From Aquamicrobium zhengzhouense (lineage in GTDB: Bacteria; Pseudomonadota; Alphaproteobacteria; Rhizobiales; Rhizobiaceae), in the NCBI RefSeq assembly GCF_016124105.1, contig NZ_JADGMQ010000001.1, forward strand, positions 590,248-654,247: a stretch of DNA of 64,000 nt. The letters run 5' to 3'. The notes under the pieces were generated by a model. It did not search any database. It had not been told where the DNA came from and was given only the letters and a program-made list of their open reading frames with translations. The position numbers and the translations under genes are program-made. The stretch's first letter is position 1. Every line of letters begins with the position of its first letter. This document shows positions 38,845-47,532 of this stretch, piece after piece.

Positions 38845-40178
38845 CGTCCCCGCCGCCCAAGCCCTCCCCTCGCCGCGCGAAGTCCGCTGCCGCCGAGATC
38901 GACCCGCAAAGCTATGCCGCCTTCGTCGGCGATCTCAAGCGGAAGATCACGGAGGCGCGGCATCGCGCCAGCCTCTCTGTCAATCGCGAGTTGATCCTGC
39001 TCTACTGGACCATCGGACAGGACATCCTCGGGCGGCAGGATCGGGAGGGCTGGGGCGCCAAGGTCATCGACCGCCTCGCGACAGATCTCGGCCGGGCGTT
39101 CCCCGAAATGTCCGGGCTGTCATCCCGCAATCTGAAATATATGCGGGCCTTCGCCGAAGCGTGGCCCGATTCCGAAATTGTGCAACAGGTCGTTGCACAA
39201 TTGCCTTGGGGTCATAACCTCCGCCTCCTCGATGCCGTGAAGGCGCCGGCCGAGCGCATCTGGTATGCGCGGCAGGCGATCGAGCATGGCTGGAGCCGCA
39301 ACGTCCTCATCCACCAGATCGAAAGCAATCTCTTTGCTCGTCAAGGTAGCGCGCTCACCAATTTCTCGCGCACGCTGCCGGCCGAACAATCCGAGCTTGC
39401 CCAGCAGATCCTCAAAGACCCCTACACCTTCGATTTCCTCTCGCTCGGCCCGGAAATGCTGGAGCGCGATCTTGAGCGCGGGTTGATCGAGCATCTGCGG
39501 TCCCTGATTCTCGAACTCGGCAAGGGCTTCGCCTTCGTCGGCAGCCAGTATCACCTCGAAGTTGGCGGACAGGACTACTACCTCGACCTTCTCTTCTATC
39601 ACCTGCGCCTGCGCTGTTTCGTGGTGATCGAGCTGAAGATCGAGGACTTCAAGCCCGAGTTCGCCGGCAAGATGAACTTCTATCTCTCGGCCGTGGACGA
39701 TCAGTTGCGGCACGAGCAGGACCAGCCGACCATTGGCATTATCCTCTGCAAGGGCCGCAACGAGGTCATCGTCGAATACGCCCTACGCGACTCGAGCAAG
39801 CCGATGGGGGTCGCGCAGTATCGGCTATCCCCGGCCCTGCCGCCTCAGCTCCAGCAGGCGCTGCCGACGGTCGAGGAGTTCTCGCGCGAATTTCCGCTCA
39901 TGTCCGTGGTCAAGCTGCGGATCGAGATCGAACGCGCGCTGCGCGATTTCCTCACCGGAAATGGAGCTGCCCCGGAACCTGTCGGCATTGGACAGATGCT
40001 GCGCGAGCTGCATCGACGTGAGATTTCCCCTCCCAGCACCCGGCGGCTTCTCGAAGCTCTCCGCATCATGAATGAAGCCTCGCATGGCGTGGATGTGGAC
40101 CCGGAAAGCGCGAAGCAGGCTGTCGAGGTCGGGACCATTTTCCTGGCAGAACTCAGGGCTTTGAGCAAACGCGAGTAG
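38841..40178 (+). CDS. DUF1016/YhcG-type PDDEXK nuclease
   Basis: This 445-residue protein has an N-terminal DUF1016 helical domain (SYAAFVGDLKRKITEARHRA, LILLYWTIGQDIL, FPEMSGLSSRNLKYMRAFAE). A PDDEXK nuclease core follows at about residues 225-320: FVGSQYHLEVGGQDYYLDLL gives the Asp and FVVIELKIEDFKPEFAGKMN the E-x-K. The end resembles a DUF4145-like HEPN region (IMNEASHGVDVDPE). It is longer than E. coli YhcG (about 375). DUF1016 proteins are frequent in defence islands and near restriction systems, but their action is not well established. The ATG lies inside the integrase stop (ATGA), which ties its translation to integrase expression. Confidence 0.88.
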   Translation: MTSPPPKPSPRRAKSAAAEIDPQSYAAFVGDLKRKITEARHRASLSVNRELILLYWTIGQDILGRQDREGWGAKVIDRLATDLGRAFPEMSGLSSRNLKYMRAFAEAWPDSEIVQQVVAQLPWGHNLRLLDAVKAPAERIWYARQAIEHGWSRNVLIHQIESNLFARQGSALTNFSRTLPAEQSELAQQILKDPYTFDFLSLGPEMLERDLERGLIEHLRSLILELGKGFAFVGSQYHLEVGGQDYYLDLLFYHLRLRCFVVIELKIEDFKPEFAGKMNFYLSAVDDQLRHEQDQPTIGIILCKGRNEVIVEYALRDSSKPMGVAQYRLSPALPPQLQQALPTVEEFSREFPLMSVVKLRIEIERALRDFLTGNGAAPEPVGIGQMLRELHRREISPPSTRRLLEALRIMNEASHGVDVDPESAKQAVEVGTIFLAELRALSKRE

Positions 40179-40212
40179 GCATGTGTAACGCGAGTTACAA
40201 GCGCCGCACTGA

Positions 40213-41631
40213 TCAGATCAATGCGGTCGCGATATAGCTTCGCTTGGAAACGACAAATTCATGTAGCTGTGTTGGCGCCATTGCGTTCCAGCGATGCCCA
40301 AGTGCCACAGCAAGCGCTGCTGGCCCGGCGAAATAAAGCTGAATCCCTTGAGGCCGAAGGCGCGCAACGGCACCGTCCACCGCACGCTTGATCGCGGAAG
40401 CCGCAACCTGCGCGCTCGCCGCCGAGGGGATCGGCTCTTCGAGGTGGAGCGCCAAAACCGCCTGCCTTGGAATACCGGCGGTCTGCTCCAGATCAGCTGA
40501 GGGATCACGCAGAACACCTACTGTAACGACGAGCTGATCACCGTGCAAAGCCAGTGGGTCAGAAATTCGCCAGGGTTGTCTCATGTCAGTCGAAGGGCGG
40601 TCATCGGTTGCCCACACCCCATCTCGCGTCGGTATCTCCAATTCAAACCCGACCGCGGCACGAAATGACGTCCCCAGAACCATGGCCGTCGTCAACCGAT
40701 AAGAACCACTGAGCGCGATCCGAGACAAATTATGATTGCGCAACCAACGGGCCGTGCGTTCCAGCGGGGCGAGTAGTTGTTCTGCCCATTCCATTTGGGG
40801 CGGAAAACCCCCGTCTCGCCCGGAAAACGCGCTCGCATCAATCTCGAGACTCCGCTCGTTTGCTTCGTTGCGATCAGACCGGACGTGCAGTGGGAAGCTC
40901 CGCGAAAGCGGAAGTGGACGCTCCAAAGCGTCCTCAATCGTCTGACGCAGGAGGGCACGTCCGAGCGGCACGCCGATGGAACGCCGGGCCAGCGCACTCA
41001 ACGCCTCAAACGCTTCCGCTACCCGCCGCGATGGAGACTCAAGAGAGGGATAGGTTCGATCTAGTTCAATTCCGAACATCATCACGGCAGCGTCGCGATC
41101 CGGCAGATTGCGTTCGCTGACCTCGACCGACCTGGCAACGAAAGCCCCGAGAGGATCGCCGTAGGTCTCCGTAAGCCGGTTGCGCAACTCGGCATCGCTT
41201 GCGGCCAACACATCGGCAAAGGGTGCGTAAAAGGGCCGGGCTTTTCGCACCCGATCAGAATCTCGGGCAAGCCAACTGACAGTCGGCGGTAATCGTGGCG
41301 TCACCAGAGTTTGAACGCGCGCGGCATTAGGAAAGGCTGTCTCGAACTCGGAAAAGGTCTGCAACACTGCGCGCACATCGGCAGGTGTCAGCGTGCCGGC
41401 TTTCGCCTGAAATCGTTCAAGTAGCCATTCTCTCGGCGCCTGTGGTGCGAAGAACCGAGCTTCCAGATCCTCCAGCCCTTCGAAGATGATCTGTTCAAAA
41501 GCGGGGTTCGCCAGCCACGCAGGCAATCGGGCGAGCCCATCCCATAGCTGGTAGTCAAAGCCATCCTGGGCGATCACCCCACCCCTGCCCCGTGCGTCCG
41601 TCAATGCTGGTGCATTCTCAGTGCCGCTCAA
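40213..41631 (-). CDS. cap4: CBASS effector: nuclease-SAVED protein (Cap4-like)
   Basis: This 472-residue effector is last in the CBASS operon. The N-terminal part resembles a DUF4297-type PD-(D/E)xK endonuclease: QDGFDYQLWDGLARL, an acidic IIFEGLEDLEARFF, then ERFQAKAG with the QxK. The C-terminal part (about residues 280-472) has the SAVED pattern: SRIALSGSYRLTTAMVLGTS, VVTVGVLRDPSADLE, VLALHLEEP, IQLYFAGPAALAVALGHRWN. SAVED domains bind cyclic oligonucleotides, and Cap4 proteins then degrade double-stranded DNA to abort infection. The start overlaps the Cap3 stop (ATGA). The nuclease assignment is less sure than the SAVED assignment. Confidence 0.85.
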   Translation of the reverse strand: MSGTENAPALTDARGRGGVIAQDGFDYQLWDGLARLPAWLANPAFEQIIFEGLEDLEARFFAPQAPREWLLERFQAKAGTLTPADVRAVLQTFSEFETAFPNAARVQTLVTPRLPPTVSWLARDSDRVRKARPFYAPFADVLAASDAELRNRLTETYGDPLGAFVARSVEVSERNLPDRDAAVMMFGIELDRTYPSLESPSRRVAEAFEALSALARRSIGVPLGRALLRQTIEDALERPLPLSRSFPLHVRSDRNEANERSLEIDASAFSGRDGGFPPQMEWAEQLLAPLERTARWLRNHNLSRIALSGSYRLTTAMVLGTSFRAAVGFELEIPTRDGVWATDDRPSTDMRQPWRISDPLALHGDQLVVTVGVLRDPSADLEQTAGIPRQAVLALHLEEPIPSAASAQVAASAIKRAVDGAVARLRPQGIQLYFAGPAALAVALGHRWNAMAPTQLHEFVVSKRSYIATALI

Positions 41632-42089
41632 ATTTCAATCTCCAGAGTTATCTGATGCTCGGCCCCCTGGGGATCGAACACCCAGGCACCGGTGGTCAAC
41701 GTTTCCGCATCCAGCCGCACAATCATCAGGATGGCAAATGAGCCGGCGAACCTAGGATCGCGAACGATGCCACGCATGGCGGCAATGTCAGGTCCGCTCG
41801 GTTGCACCGCAAAGCTCGGGTGGCTGTGCCACTCCCCGATATAATTGTAGCGCGTATATCGATGCTCCGTCCTATCAAAGAAACGAACAGCATCCCTGGC
41901 GGCTTGCAGCAGATCGACGACGAATCGCGCGAACGTGCCTGGACGAGACTGCACCGTCAGTTCCGTCACCCGAAAATTCGATGGCGCGAGTTGCTCACCG
42001 AACAACTGGCCTCCAGTTTCCTTGATGCCCGCCCGGCCAAGCGCGGCGACGAGCTTCTCGGTTTGATCAGCCGCCAGCGCTATCTTCAC
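41628..42089 (-). CDS. cap3: CBASS JAMM/JAB isopeptidase Cap3
   Basis: This short 153-residue Zn-dependent deconjugase starts at GTG 42089 (VKIALAADQ). The frame is open to 42170, but that part overlaps Cap2 and looks non-native. The JAMM residues are the Glu in IKETGGQLFGE (Glu 24), His 88 and His 90 in GEWHSHPSF, and Asp 101 in QPSGPD. In type II CBASS, Cap3 removes the CD-NTase from its targets and counters Cap2. It overlaps the end of cap2 by 23 bases and the start of the effector by four. Confidence 0.9.
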   Translation of the reverse strand: MKIALAADQTEKLVAALGRAGIKETGGQLFGEQLAPSNFRVTELTVQSRPGTFARFVVDLLQAARDAVRFFDRTEHRYTRYNYIGEWHSHPSFAVQPSGPDIAAMRGIVRDPRFAGSFAILMIVRLDAETLTTGAWVFDPQGAEHQITLEIEI

Positions 42090-43761
42090 CCGCCCTCTCC
42101 TTAAACAGCTTGAGTGCGAACGAGATCGCTTCTGGATCTTCCGTTGTCGGAGCACGCTCCCCACGTTCACCGACGTTCAGGCGAATCGTATGCCCATGCC
42201 CATCGAACAGCCAATTCCTCTGATAGCCCAGCAACAACCAGGCAGCTTCTGCGGGCGGCAGACGCCCATCGACGATATCGAGAATCGCGCGGGCAGCGTG
42301 ACCCGCGGTCATTGTGACCGCCGCATCATCGGCTATCATCGGAGTTCCGTCCGTGGCCAGCATCTCGTAGCGGCGCGGTCCCGCTTCGGGTGGCTTGATG
42401 CCCTGTGCATCACACCAGGCAAGAAAGGTTGCGCGGCCCTCCACAAAAGGAGGATCGCGCGGTGGCACACAGGTTGCGATTAACGCGCCGATACCACCTT
42501 CGAAAACCTCCACGGAAACAAAAGCCAAACTGTTGGCTTCAGCGACGGCAGCAAGAAACAGGGCTGTCGCCGGATCGCCAGTCGCATCGACGATGACATG
42601 CCCTTCCGCCAGCGTCTCCACCTGCCACGCATGCGTCTTAGCCGACCGTTGCCAGTTTAGATTGGCGTCGATAACGCGAATATCTGCACCGGGAACGATG
42701 TGGAGAAGATGTCGCTTCAGTCCGTGGACCTTACGAAAGCCTATGTCTCGCCAATCGAGCGCATGACGCTCCAGATTGCCCGGCAGCATTACGTCGCCGT
42801 CGACGAGAGTGAGATGGTGAACACCTGAGCGCAATAGCGTTTCCGCAACCTTGGAGCCAACCGAACCGGCTCCCACGATTGTCACGCGCTTTGCCCTGCC
42901 TTCCTCGGCGCGCGCGGAACGTGCACCGTTTTCATCCGGTAGGATGAAAACGCGGCGTCGGAAGGTGCCTCCGTCCGTGACGAGATGAACGATCTCGACC
43001 TGGTCTCCAGCGGGAAAGATGACGACAGCGGCGGTTGATGCTTCGACGACCGCTGCCGTCACCGGATCGAATCCCGCAGCCTGAACCAGCCCCACCCTGT
43101 CCAACGCTCCTGGAGGAGGCGATGAGTTTTCTGAAATATAGACCGGCAAAGCGACACGCCAGCTCTCCATGCTGGCATCCGGTGGACGCTGCATCGCCCT
43201 CTGATCCTCTTCATCATGGATCATGATTGGCCACATGTCATCGTGAGCTAACCAACGCAATGCATTGATATTACTTGAGATTCCGCTTCTAATCCGCGAC
43301 AGGCATCCGGCACCGATCAGGACAGGGAATTCGCCCCAGTCATATGCCTGCAAATCTCCAACATCATGGGCAGACGGCGCACGATCCTCAGCCCCACCGA
43401 GAGGGTTTTCAATGACGAGCAAATTATATGCGCTACGAAGAACGTCAGCTCCGGTTGCTCCGACATTCCAGTTGTCGGGACGAAGCTCAAGACACAGAGT
43501 CCCCTTGCCGTATTGATGCGAACTCCACCGGACCTCATCCTGTGGCTCGACCCATGCAGGCACTTCGGGATACTGATCAGGATAGATCAACCTGATCGGG
43601 TAGCGATGTCCATGCGCAATCAGGATGCCCTCTGCGCAGAACATATTTTCATGAAAGCGCCAGCGCTCCAGCTCAAACCAACTCTCGCCGCTGGCCACGG
43701 CCTCGACAGCGGATTTTTCTGCCGCCAGCTTGGCTGAATCGACAATCCACCAGAACTTCAA
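42067..43761 (-). CDS. cap2: CBASS ubiquitin-like E2-E1 transferase Cap2
   Basis: The 564-residue fusion has an N-terminal E2 domain with catalytic Cys 90 in KGTLCLELRPDNWNVG, after HRYPIRLIYPDQYPEVP. A linker follows (about residues 125-285), then an E1/ThiF adenylation domain with VTIVGAGSVGSKVAETLLRS (P-loop-like GAGSVG at 297-302), VDGDVMLPGNLERHAL and VDATGDPATALFLA. Candidate E1 Cys residues are 431 (ATCVPPRDPP) and 450. Cap2 activates and conjugates the C-terminus of the CD-NTase, priming cyclic nucleotide signalling. It overlaps cGAS-like and Cap3 genes on either side. Confidence 0.93.
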   Translation of the reverse strand: MKFWWIVDSAKLAAEKSAVEAVASGESWFELERWRFHENMFCAEGILIAHGHRYPIRLIYPDQYPEVPAWVEPQDEVRWSSHQYGKGTLCLELRPDNWNVGATGADVLRSAYNLLVIENPLGGAEDRAPSAHDVGDLQAYDWGEFPVLIGAGCLSRIRSGISSNINALRWLAHDDMWPIMIHDEEDQRAMQRPPDASMESWRVALPVYISENSSPPPGALDRVGLVQAAGFDPVTAAVVEASTAAVVIFPAGDQVEIVHLVTDGGTFRRRVFILPDENGARSARAEEGRAKRVTIVGAGSVGSKVAETLLRSGVHHLTLVDGDVMLPGNLERHALDWRDIGFRKVHGLKRHLLHIVPGADIRVIDANLNWQRSAKTHAWQVETLAEGHVIVDATGDPATALFLAAVAEANSLAFVSVEVFEGGIGALIATCVPPRDPPFVEGRATFLAWCDAQGIKPPEAGPRRYEMLATDGTPMIADDAAVTMTAGHAARAILDIVDGRLPPAEAAWLLLGYQRNWLFDGHGHTIRLNVGERGERAPTTEDPEAISFALKLFKERAGEDSAGG

Positions 43762-44771
43762 GCGAAACCACGCGGTTTGTTCGCCGGAGCAGCCATGGCA
43801 TCCGGAAACGTATAGCCTGCGGCGACAGGTGTCGCTGCTGCGAAGCCTCCATAGGTTGCCGCTTTGGCCATATTCGCCGTGAACTTGAACCGATCACCGA
43901 ATACCCGACGCCACTGGCGGGTCGCCTCCTCCATATCCTCAGCGTCTTGTGCTCTACGGGCTATGTCGGCGTAAACGCGGACCTTCTCGATGAAATCTTT
44001 CCATTGTGCGACCGATACTTTGCCGAGGATGTCGTTCGACGGGTCAGCAGGGTCGGCGAGGAACGGCTTCTGATTATTTGTCGCAAGCCAAGCATATTCA
44101 CTGTAGATATTCGTGAGGAGCTGCGCGAACGCCTCGCCGTAGTGCGCTTCGGCCGTTGGCGCATGCCGAGAAACGAGAACCTCCAGGACAAAACCCTTCG
44201 GGCGGCGGCCGCTCGGATTCATCCTGCGCCACCACTTGAATAGTTTGACGAGCGGCTTGAACCGACCATCGAACTTCTGATTCTGCTCTGCACTCCAACT
44301 GGTATGAACCGGCGGATTCGTGAACTTCCAAGTGCCGGTATCACGATCGGGGATCATGTAGCCGTTCCACGTCGACACGACCGGAACGATGTCCATCTCG
44401 GCCTGCCACGTCTCCACCCGCACCGAGCGCTTGTTGATCCGCTCAACTGCGTAGCCATTGCCGCCATCCTCAAGCGCACGGCACACTTCCTTCAGCACAT
44501 CGTCAGGATGATCGCTGGTCGAGAAATTGGTGACAATGATGATGTCAACGTCCGGGCGCTCAACTCCATCAGCCGTAGTGCGCGGCCGGATCGAGGTGCT
44601 GCGAGCATAGCTTCCCGACAGAAAGCTGGTAACGTATCTATCCTTGAAGCTCGAGTGGGTCCGCAGGTGTTCACGGATGCCATTGTGGCCGCCAGAAGCC
44701 CTGGTCTTCGTCGTTTGACTGGGCTCGATGTCTTCGAGCAATTCGGTAAATCGAGCCTGTGGAACCGGCAT
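43758..44771 (-). CDS. CBASS CD-NTase (cGAS/DncV-like nucleotidyltransferase)
   Basis: It makes the cyclic oligonucleotide second messenger on phage infection. The 337-residue protein has the nucleotidyltransferase signature SFLSGSYARSTSIRP (Gly-Ser at 53-54), the metal pair VERPDVDIIIV (Asp 74, Asp 76) and the third acid AEMDIVPVV (Asp 127). The C-terminal half is helical (about residues 170-290) and ends in a flexible tail APANKPRGFA. Such a disordered tail with a small last residue is what Cap2 conjugates. ATG 44771 is chosen because the fold begins MPVPQARFTELLED; an in-frame ATG at 44828 lacks support. Product and clade cannot be set by eye. Confidence 0.92.
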   Translation of the reverse strand: MPVPQARFTELLEDIEPSQTTKTRASGGHNGIREHLRTHSSFKDRYVTSFLSGSYARSTSIRPRTTADGVERPDVDIIIVTNFSTSDHPDDVLKEVCRALEDGGNGYAVERINKRSVRVETWQAEMDIVPVVSTWNGYMIPDRDTGTWKFTNPPVHTSWSAEQNQKFDGRFKPLVKLFKWWRRMNPSGRRPKGFVLEVLVSRHAPTAEAHYGEAFAQLLTNIYSEYAWLATNNQKPFLADPADPSNDILGKVSVAQWKDFIEKVRVYADIARRAQDAEDMEEATRQWRRVFGDRFKFTANMAKAATYGGFAAATPVAAGYTFPDAMAAPANKPRGFA

Positions 44772-44947
44772 GGCGCCCCCAAATGTTCTTCGTTCGTTCA
44801 ATATCGGGAGCACCCACACGAAATGCAAGAGAGCCCTTGCCGTTATTCAGTCATAAGTGACGGGACCAGCTCGAAAACTGTTATATACATGGCCACGACG
44901 GCCTCTTGGCTGTTGGCTGCTTCGCTTTACGGTCATGGTAGCTTGGA

Positions 44948-45226
44948 ATGATCCGCATATTGTCAGACTGGCTTACAGCGCGAAGGCAGATCCGCCAGCG
45001 ATGGCAGCAGGACGCGTGCGCATTGATCGAGCGGTATGGGCGCGACGCCTATTATGAGGCGCAGCGTCTTGCCGCCCGCAGTCGCGCCCAGGCAGACAGA
45101 TCCGGGTTCTGGCATTGGGCGAAGGTAGCTTCCGAGGTCGCACGTCTCTCCCCGGTCGTGCAGATGGACATGAAGGTCGTGCAGGCTATTGCCGACGAGG
45201 AAATGCGAAAACACCGGCGCTGCTGA
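44948..45226 (+). CDS. Small ICE-associated hypothetical protein
   Basis: This 92-residue helical protein (SDWLTARRQIRQRWQQDACA, WHWAKVASEVARLSPVVQMD) has many Arg, Gln and Trp residues. I do not recognise a named domain. It begins the plus-strand maintenance block, 176 bases from the divergent CBASS operon, and is followed by two hairpins and the ardC leader. Confidence 0.65.
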   Translation: MIRILSDWLTARRQIRQRWQQDACALIERYGRDAYYEAQRLAARSRAQADRSGFWHWAKVASEVARLSPVVQMDMKVVQAIADEEMRKHRRC

Positions 45227-45256
45227 CGGATTTTGCGGGGAAAAGCCTTCCCCCTG

Positions 45257-45304
45257 GCCGGCACTGCGTTGCCGGCGCACCCCCATCAAGCGGGGAGACC
45301 CCGC
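45257..45304 (+). terminator. Two hairpins after the small protein gene
   Basis: GCCGGCA (45257-45263) pairs with TGCCGGC (45270-45276), and GCGGGG (45290-45295) pairs with CCCCGC (45299-45304) over three bases. Only CCCTTT-like sequence follows, so termination would be weak. They separate the small gene from the ardC leader. Confidence 0.55.
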
Positions 45305-45316
45305 AACGCCCCCTTT

Positions 45317-45398
45317 AGAGTGAGAGTGCGGACGGGGTTTGCCGTGACGGGTTGAAAGCCGGAGGAGAGTCCGACGGCGCCCGTCGCGGAGAACCGCG
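45317..45398 (+). promoter_or_regulatory. Repeated ribosome-site-masking leader, copy A (ardC)
   Basis: The leader opens AGAGTGAGAGTGCGG. CCGTGACGG (45342-45350) can pair over nine positions (one G-U) with CCGTCGCGG (45381-45389), whose last two bases belong to the GGAG ribosome site (45388-45391), seven bases before the ATG. An inner hairpin CGGA/TCCG lies at 45360-45363 and 45370-45373. Copies B (47975) and C (52604) share this layout. Confidence 0.72.
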
Positions 45399-46370
45399 AT
45401 GTCGAAATATGACCGCACCCCACGCGCCGGCTCGGACCGGACGAACCTTTACGACGAAATCACCGGCAAGATCATCACCGAGCTTGAAGCTGGGCGCTTC
45501 CCCTGGGCTCAGCCCTGGGGCAAGGCCACGGCCAAAGCTCCGCTCGGCTTGCCGCAGAACGCCAGCACCGGCCGCGCCTATAGCGGCATCAATATCCTGA
45601 TCCTCTGGGGGGCAGTCGTCCAGCACGGCTTCCCCGGCCAGGGCTGGCTCACCTTCCGCCAGGCGCAGTCGCTTGGCGGCAATATCCGCAAGGGCGAGCG
45701 CGGCACCACCATCGTCTATGCCGACCGCTTCACGCCCGAGGACGAGAAGCGGCGCGCGCTTGAGACCGGCGAGGAACCTGGGAAAATCCCCTTCCTGAAG
45801 CGCTTCACCGTGTTCAACACCGCGCAATGCGAGGGCCTGCCCGAGGATATTGCTGTCGCCATGCCGCCCCCGCCGCCCTGCCTGATCGAGCCGCGGGTCG
45901 AGGCGCTTATCAAAGCCACCGGCATCGACTTCCGCATCGGCGGGGGTCGCGCCTACTACGTCCCGGCTCTCGACCATGTAGTGGTTCCGCCTCCGCAAGC
46001 CTATTTCGAGCCGATCAACTGGCACCGGACGGCCCTGCATGAGCTGGGTCACGCCACGGGTCATGCGTCCCGTCTGGACCGCGATTTCTCCGGCAGCTTC
46101 GGCACGAAGAAATACGCCTTCGAGGAGTTGATCGCCGAGATGAGCGCCGCCTTCTGCTGCGCCTCGCTCGGCATCGTGCCGACCGTCCGCCACGCTGACT
46201 ATATCGGTTCCTGGCTGGAGGTGCTGCGGGAGGACAATCGCGCCATCGTGCGCGCCGCCTCCCAAGCCAGCAAGGCGGCCGACTGGCTGCTCGCCTTCCT
46301 GCCGGACACAGGCGATGGCGCCGAAGGCAGCGAGCCCGGTGCGGCCGCGATCGACAGGAGGGCGGCATGA
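45399..46370 (+). CDS. ardC: ArdC-family antirestriction protein
   Basis: This 323-residue protein has the ArdC two-domain layout. The N-terminal ssDNA-binding domain (about residues 8-130) begins YDEITGKIITELEAGRFPWA and includes RAYSGINILILWGAV and the LGGNIRKGERGTTIVYADRF segment. The C-terminal zincin-like metallopeptidase has RTALHELGHATGHASRLDRD with the HExxH-type HELGH. FEELIAEMSAAFCCA carries the third ligand region. ArdC proteins protect incoming single-stranded plasmid or ICE DNA from host restriction. The ribosome site lies in the masking leader just upstream. The stop overlaps the DUF2958 start by four bases. Confidence 0.93.
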   Translation: MSKYDRTPRAGSDRTNLYDEITGKIITELEAGRFPWAQPWGKATAKAPLGLPQNASTGRAYSGINILILWGAVVQHGFPGQGWLTFRQAQSLGGNIRKGERGTTIVYADRFTPEDEKRRALETGEEPGKIPFLKRFTVFNTAQCEGLPEDIAVAMPPPPPCLIEPRVEALIKATGIDFRIGGGRAYYVPALDHVVVPPPQAYFEPINWHRTALHELGHATGHASRLDRDFSGSFGTKKYAFEELIAEMSAAFCCASLGIVPTVRHADYIGSWLEVLREDNRAIVRAASQASKAADWLLAFLPDTGDGAEGSEPGAAAIDRRAA

Positions 46371-46737
46371 TCCTCCTGACCGACGAACTGCGCGCGCAGC
46401 TCCTCGCCAATGGCCGCCAGCGCGACACCGATCATGTGCCGGTCGTGAAGTTCTTCAATCCGCTGGGCGAAGGGGTCTGGCTGGCAACCGAACTGGATGA
46501 CGACGGCGACACGCTCTACGGCTTGGCCGATATTGGCGAGCCGGAACTGGCTATTTCTCGCTGCAGGAGATGGTCTCGGTGCGCCTGCCTTTCGGACTCG
46601 GCATCGAGCGCGACATTCTCTTTTCCGGCGACTTTCCGATTTCGGTCTGGGCCGAGGCTGCACGGGAAGCCGGCAGCATCCGCCGCGCCGAACGGATCAT
46701 CTATGCCACGGCGCGTGCCCGGCGAGAGGGCGTGTGA
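46367..46737 (+). pseudogene. DUF2958 gene with a one-base deletion
   Basis: The frame begins LLTDELRAQLLANGRQRDTD and GVWLATELDDDGDTLYGLAD, the usual DUF2958 opening. At about 46549 one G is missing (CTGGCTATTTC where CTGGGCTATTTC would keep the frame). Restoring it gives YFSLQEMVSVRLPFGLGIER, then FSGDFPISVWAEAAREAGSI and a stop at 46735-46737, for a normal 123-residue protein. As written, translation runs on in the wrong frame. DUF2958 is a common single-domain protein next to ardC on alphaproteobacterial elements; its function is unknown. A sequencing error is possible. Confidence 0.85.
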
Positions 46738-46994
46738 TGCGTTTCCGTCGCCGGCACAGGTTCGAACCCGCTGGAACATGCGACCGCGTGCTGCTCGGCA
46801 ACTCCACCATCCCCGCCTTCTCGGGGACGGCTGGGAATTTAAGTTGCCGCAACTTCAAGCCCGCGCCAGCGAAGCCGCCGCCAAAGGGGGGCGGCTTCGT
46901 AACGATCTGGGTCGGCGATCGCGTCCTCTGGCAAGGCCCGGAGGATGAGATTCCGCCGCGCTTCCGCGACGGCGACGATCTCAACGAGCCCTGA
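46737..46994 (+). CDS. Small hypothetical protein
   Basis: An 85-residue basic protein starts at an ATG overlapping the repaired DUF2958 stop (TGATG), which supports that stop being real. It includes FVTIWVGDRVLWQGPEDEIP, a short beta-rich end. No family recognised. A longer open frame from 46497 reads through the DUF2958 sequence and is not the gene. Confidence 0.6.
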   Translation: MRFRRRHRFEPAGTCDRVLLGNSTIPAFSGTAGNLSCRNFKPAPAKPPPKGGGFVTIWVGDRVLWQGPEDEIPPRFRDGDDLNEP

Positions 46995-47070
46995 CGCCGG
47001 GCCGCCCCTTTTTCGCAATCGCCGCCGCGCCCGCCGAGCGGGCCGGCGGTCCAGCCATCCGGAGATTGCC

Positions 47071-47436
47071 ATGATGACCCGCGACGCGCTGCGCGCCGCC
47101 CTGGCGCACATGGAAGAAGCACTGGCCAAAACCCGGCGCAACATCGCCGGCATCGAGCGCCGCATGCGCGACCATGCCGAGGCCGAGACCATACGCAGGC
47201 GGCCGACGGCCCGTTACTATCATCGCCGCATGAGCCGCTGGACCGGCGCTGACGAGGCCGAATACCAGCGCATTCTCGAAGCGCTTGCCGGCATCACCTT
47301 CGTCGAGCTGTCGCGGCTCGACCGCAAGGCCGAGCGGCAGGATCGCGCCATCGAGGCGCTGCGCCAAAAATACGGCGTAAATGCTCCGCGACCGCGCATC
47401 GTGATAGCTAGGCGCCGATTTCCCGGAACCTTTTAA
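47071..47436 (+). CDS. Small coiled-coil hypothetical protein
   Basis: The 121-residue protein is strongly helical and charged: RAALAHMEEALAKTRRNIAG, then IERRMRDHAEAETIRRR and LDRKAERQDRAIEALRQKYG. It is probably a short coiled coil. No named family is recognised. The ATG pair at 47071 follows CGGAGATTGCC, a good ribosome site. The frame is open upstream to 46945 but without protein-like sequence. Confidence 0.62.
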   Translation: MMTRDALRAALAHMEEALAKTRRNIAGIERRMRDHAEAETIRRRPTARYYHRRMSRWTGADEAEYQRILEALAGITFVELSRLDRKAERQDRAIEALRQKYGVNAPRPRIVIARRRFPGTF

Positions 47437-47532
47437 CTGTTTCGGAGGTTGCGGATCATAATCAAAGAGCGACTATTGCAGTCGTCGGTGGCGCAGGTGA
47501 CCGGAGGTGGGCAATAGCGAGGGGACGCCCGC

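Noticed and set aside
46497..46994. 165-codon plus-strand frame as a single gene
   Set aside because: Its first half is DUF2958 sequence in the wrong frame; the real small gene begins at 46737.
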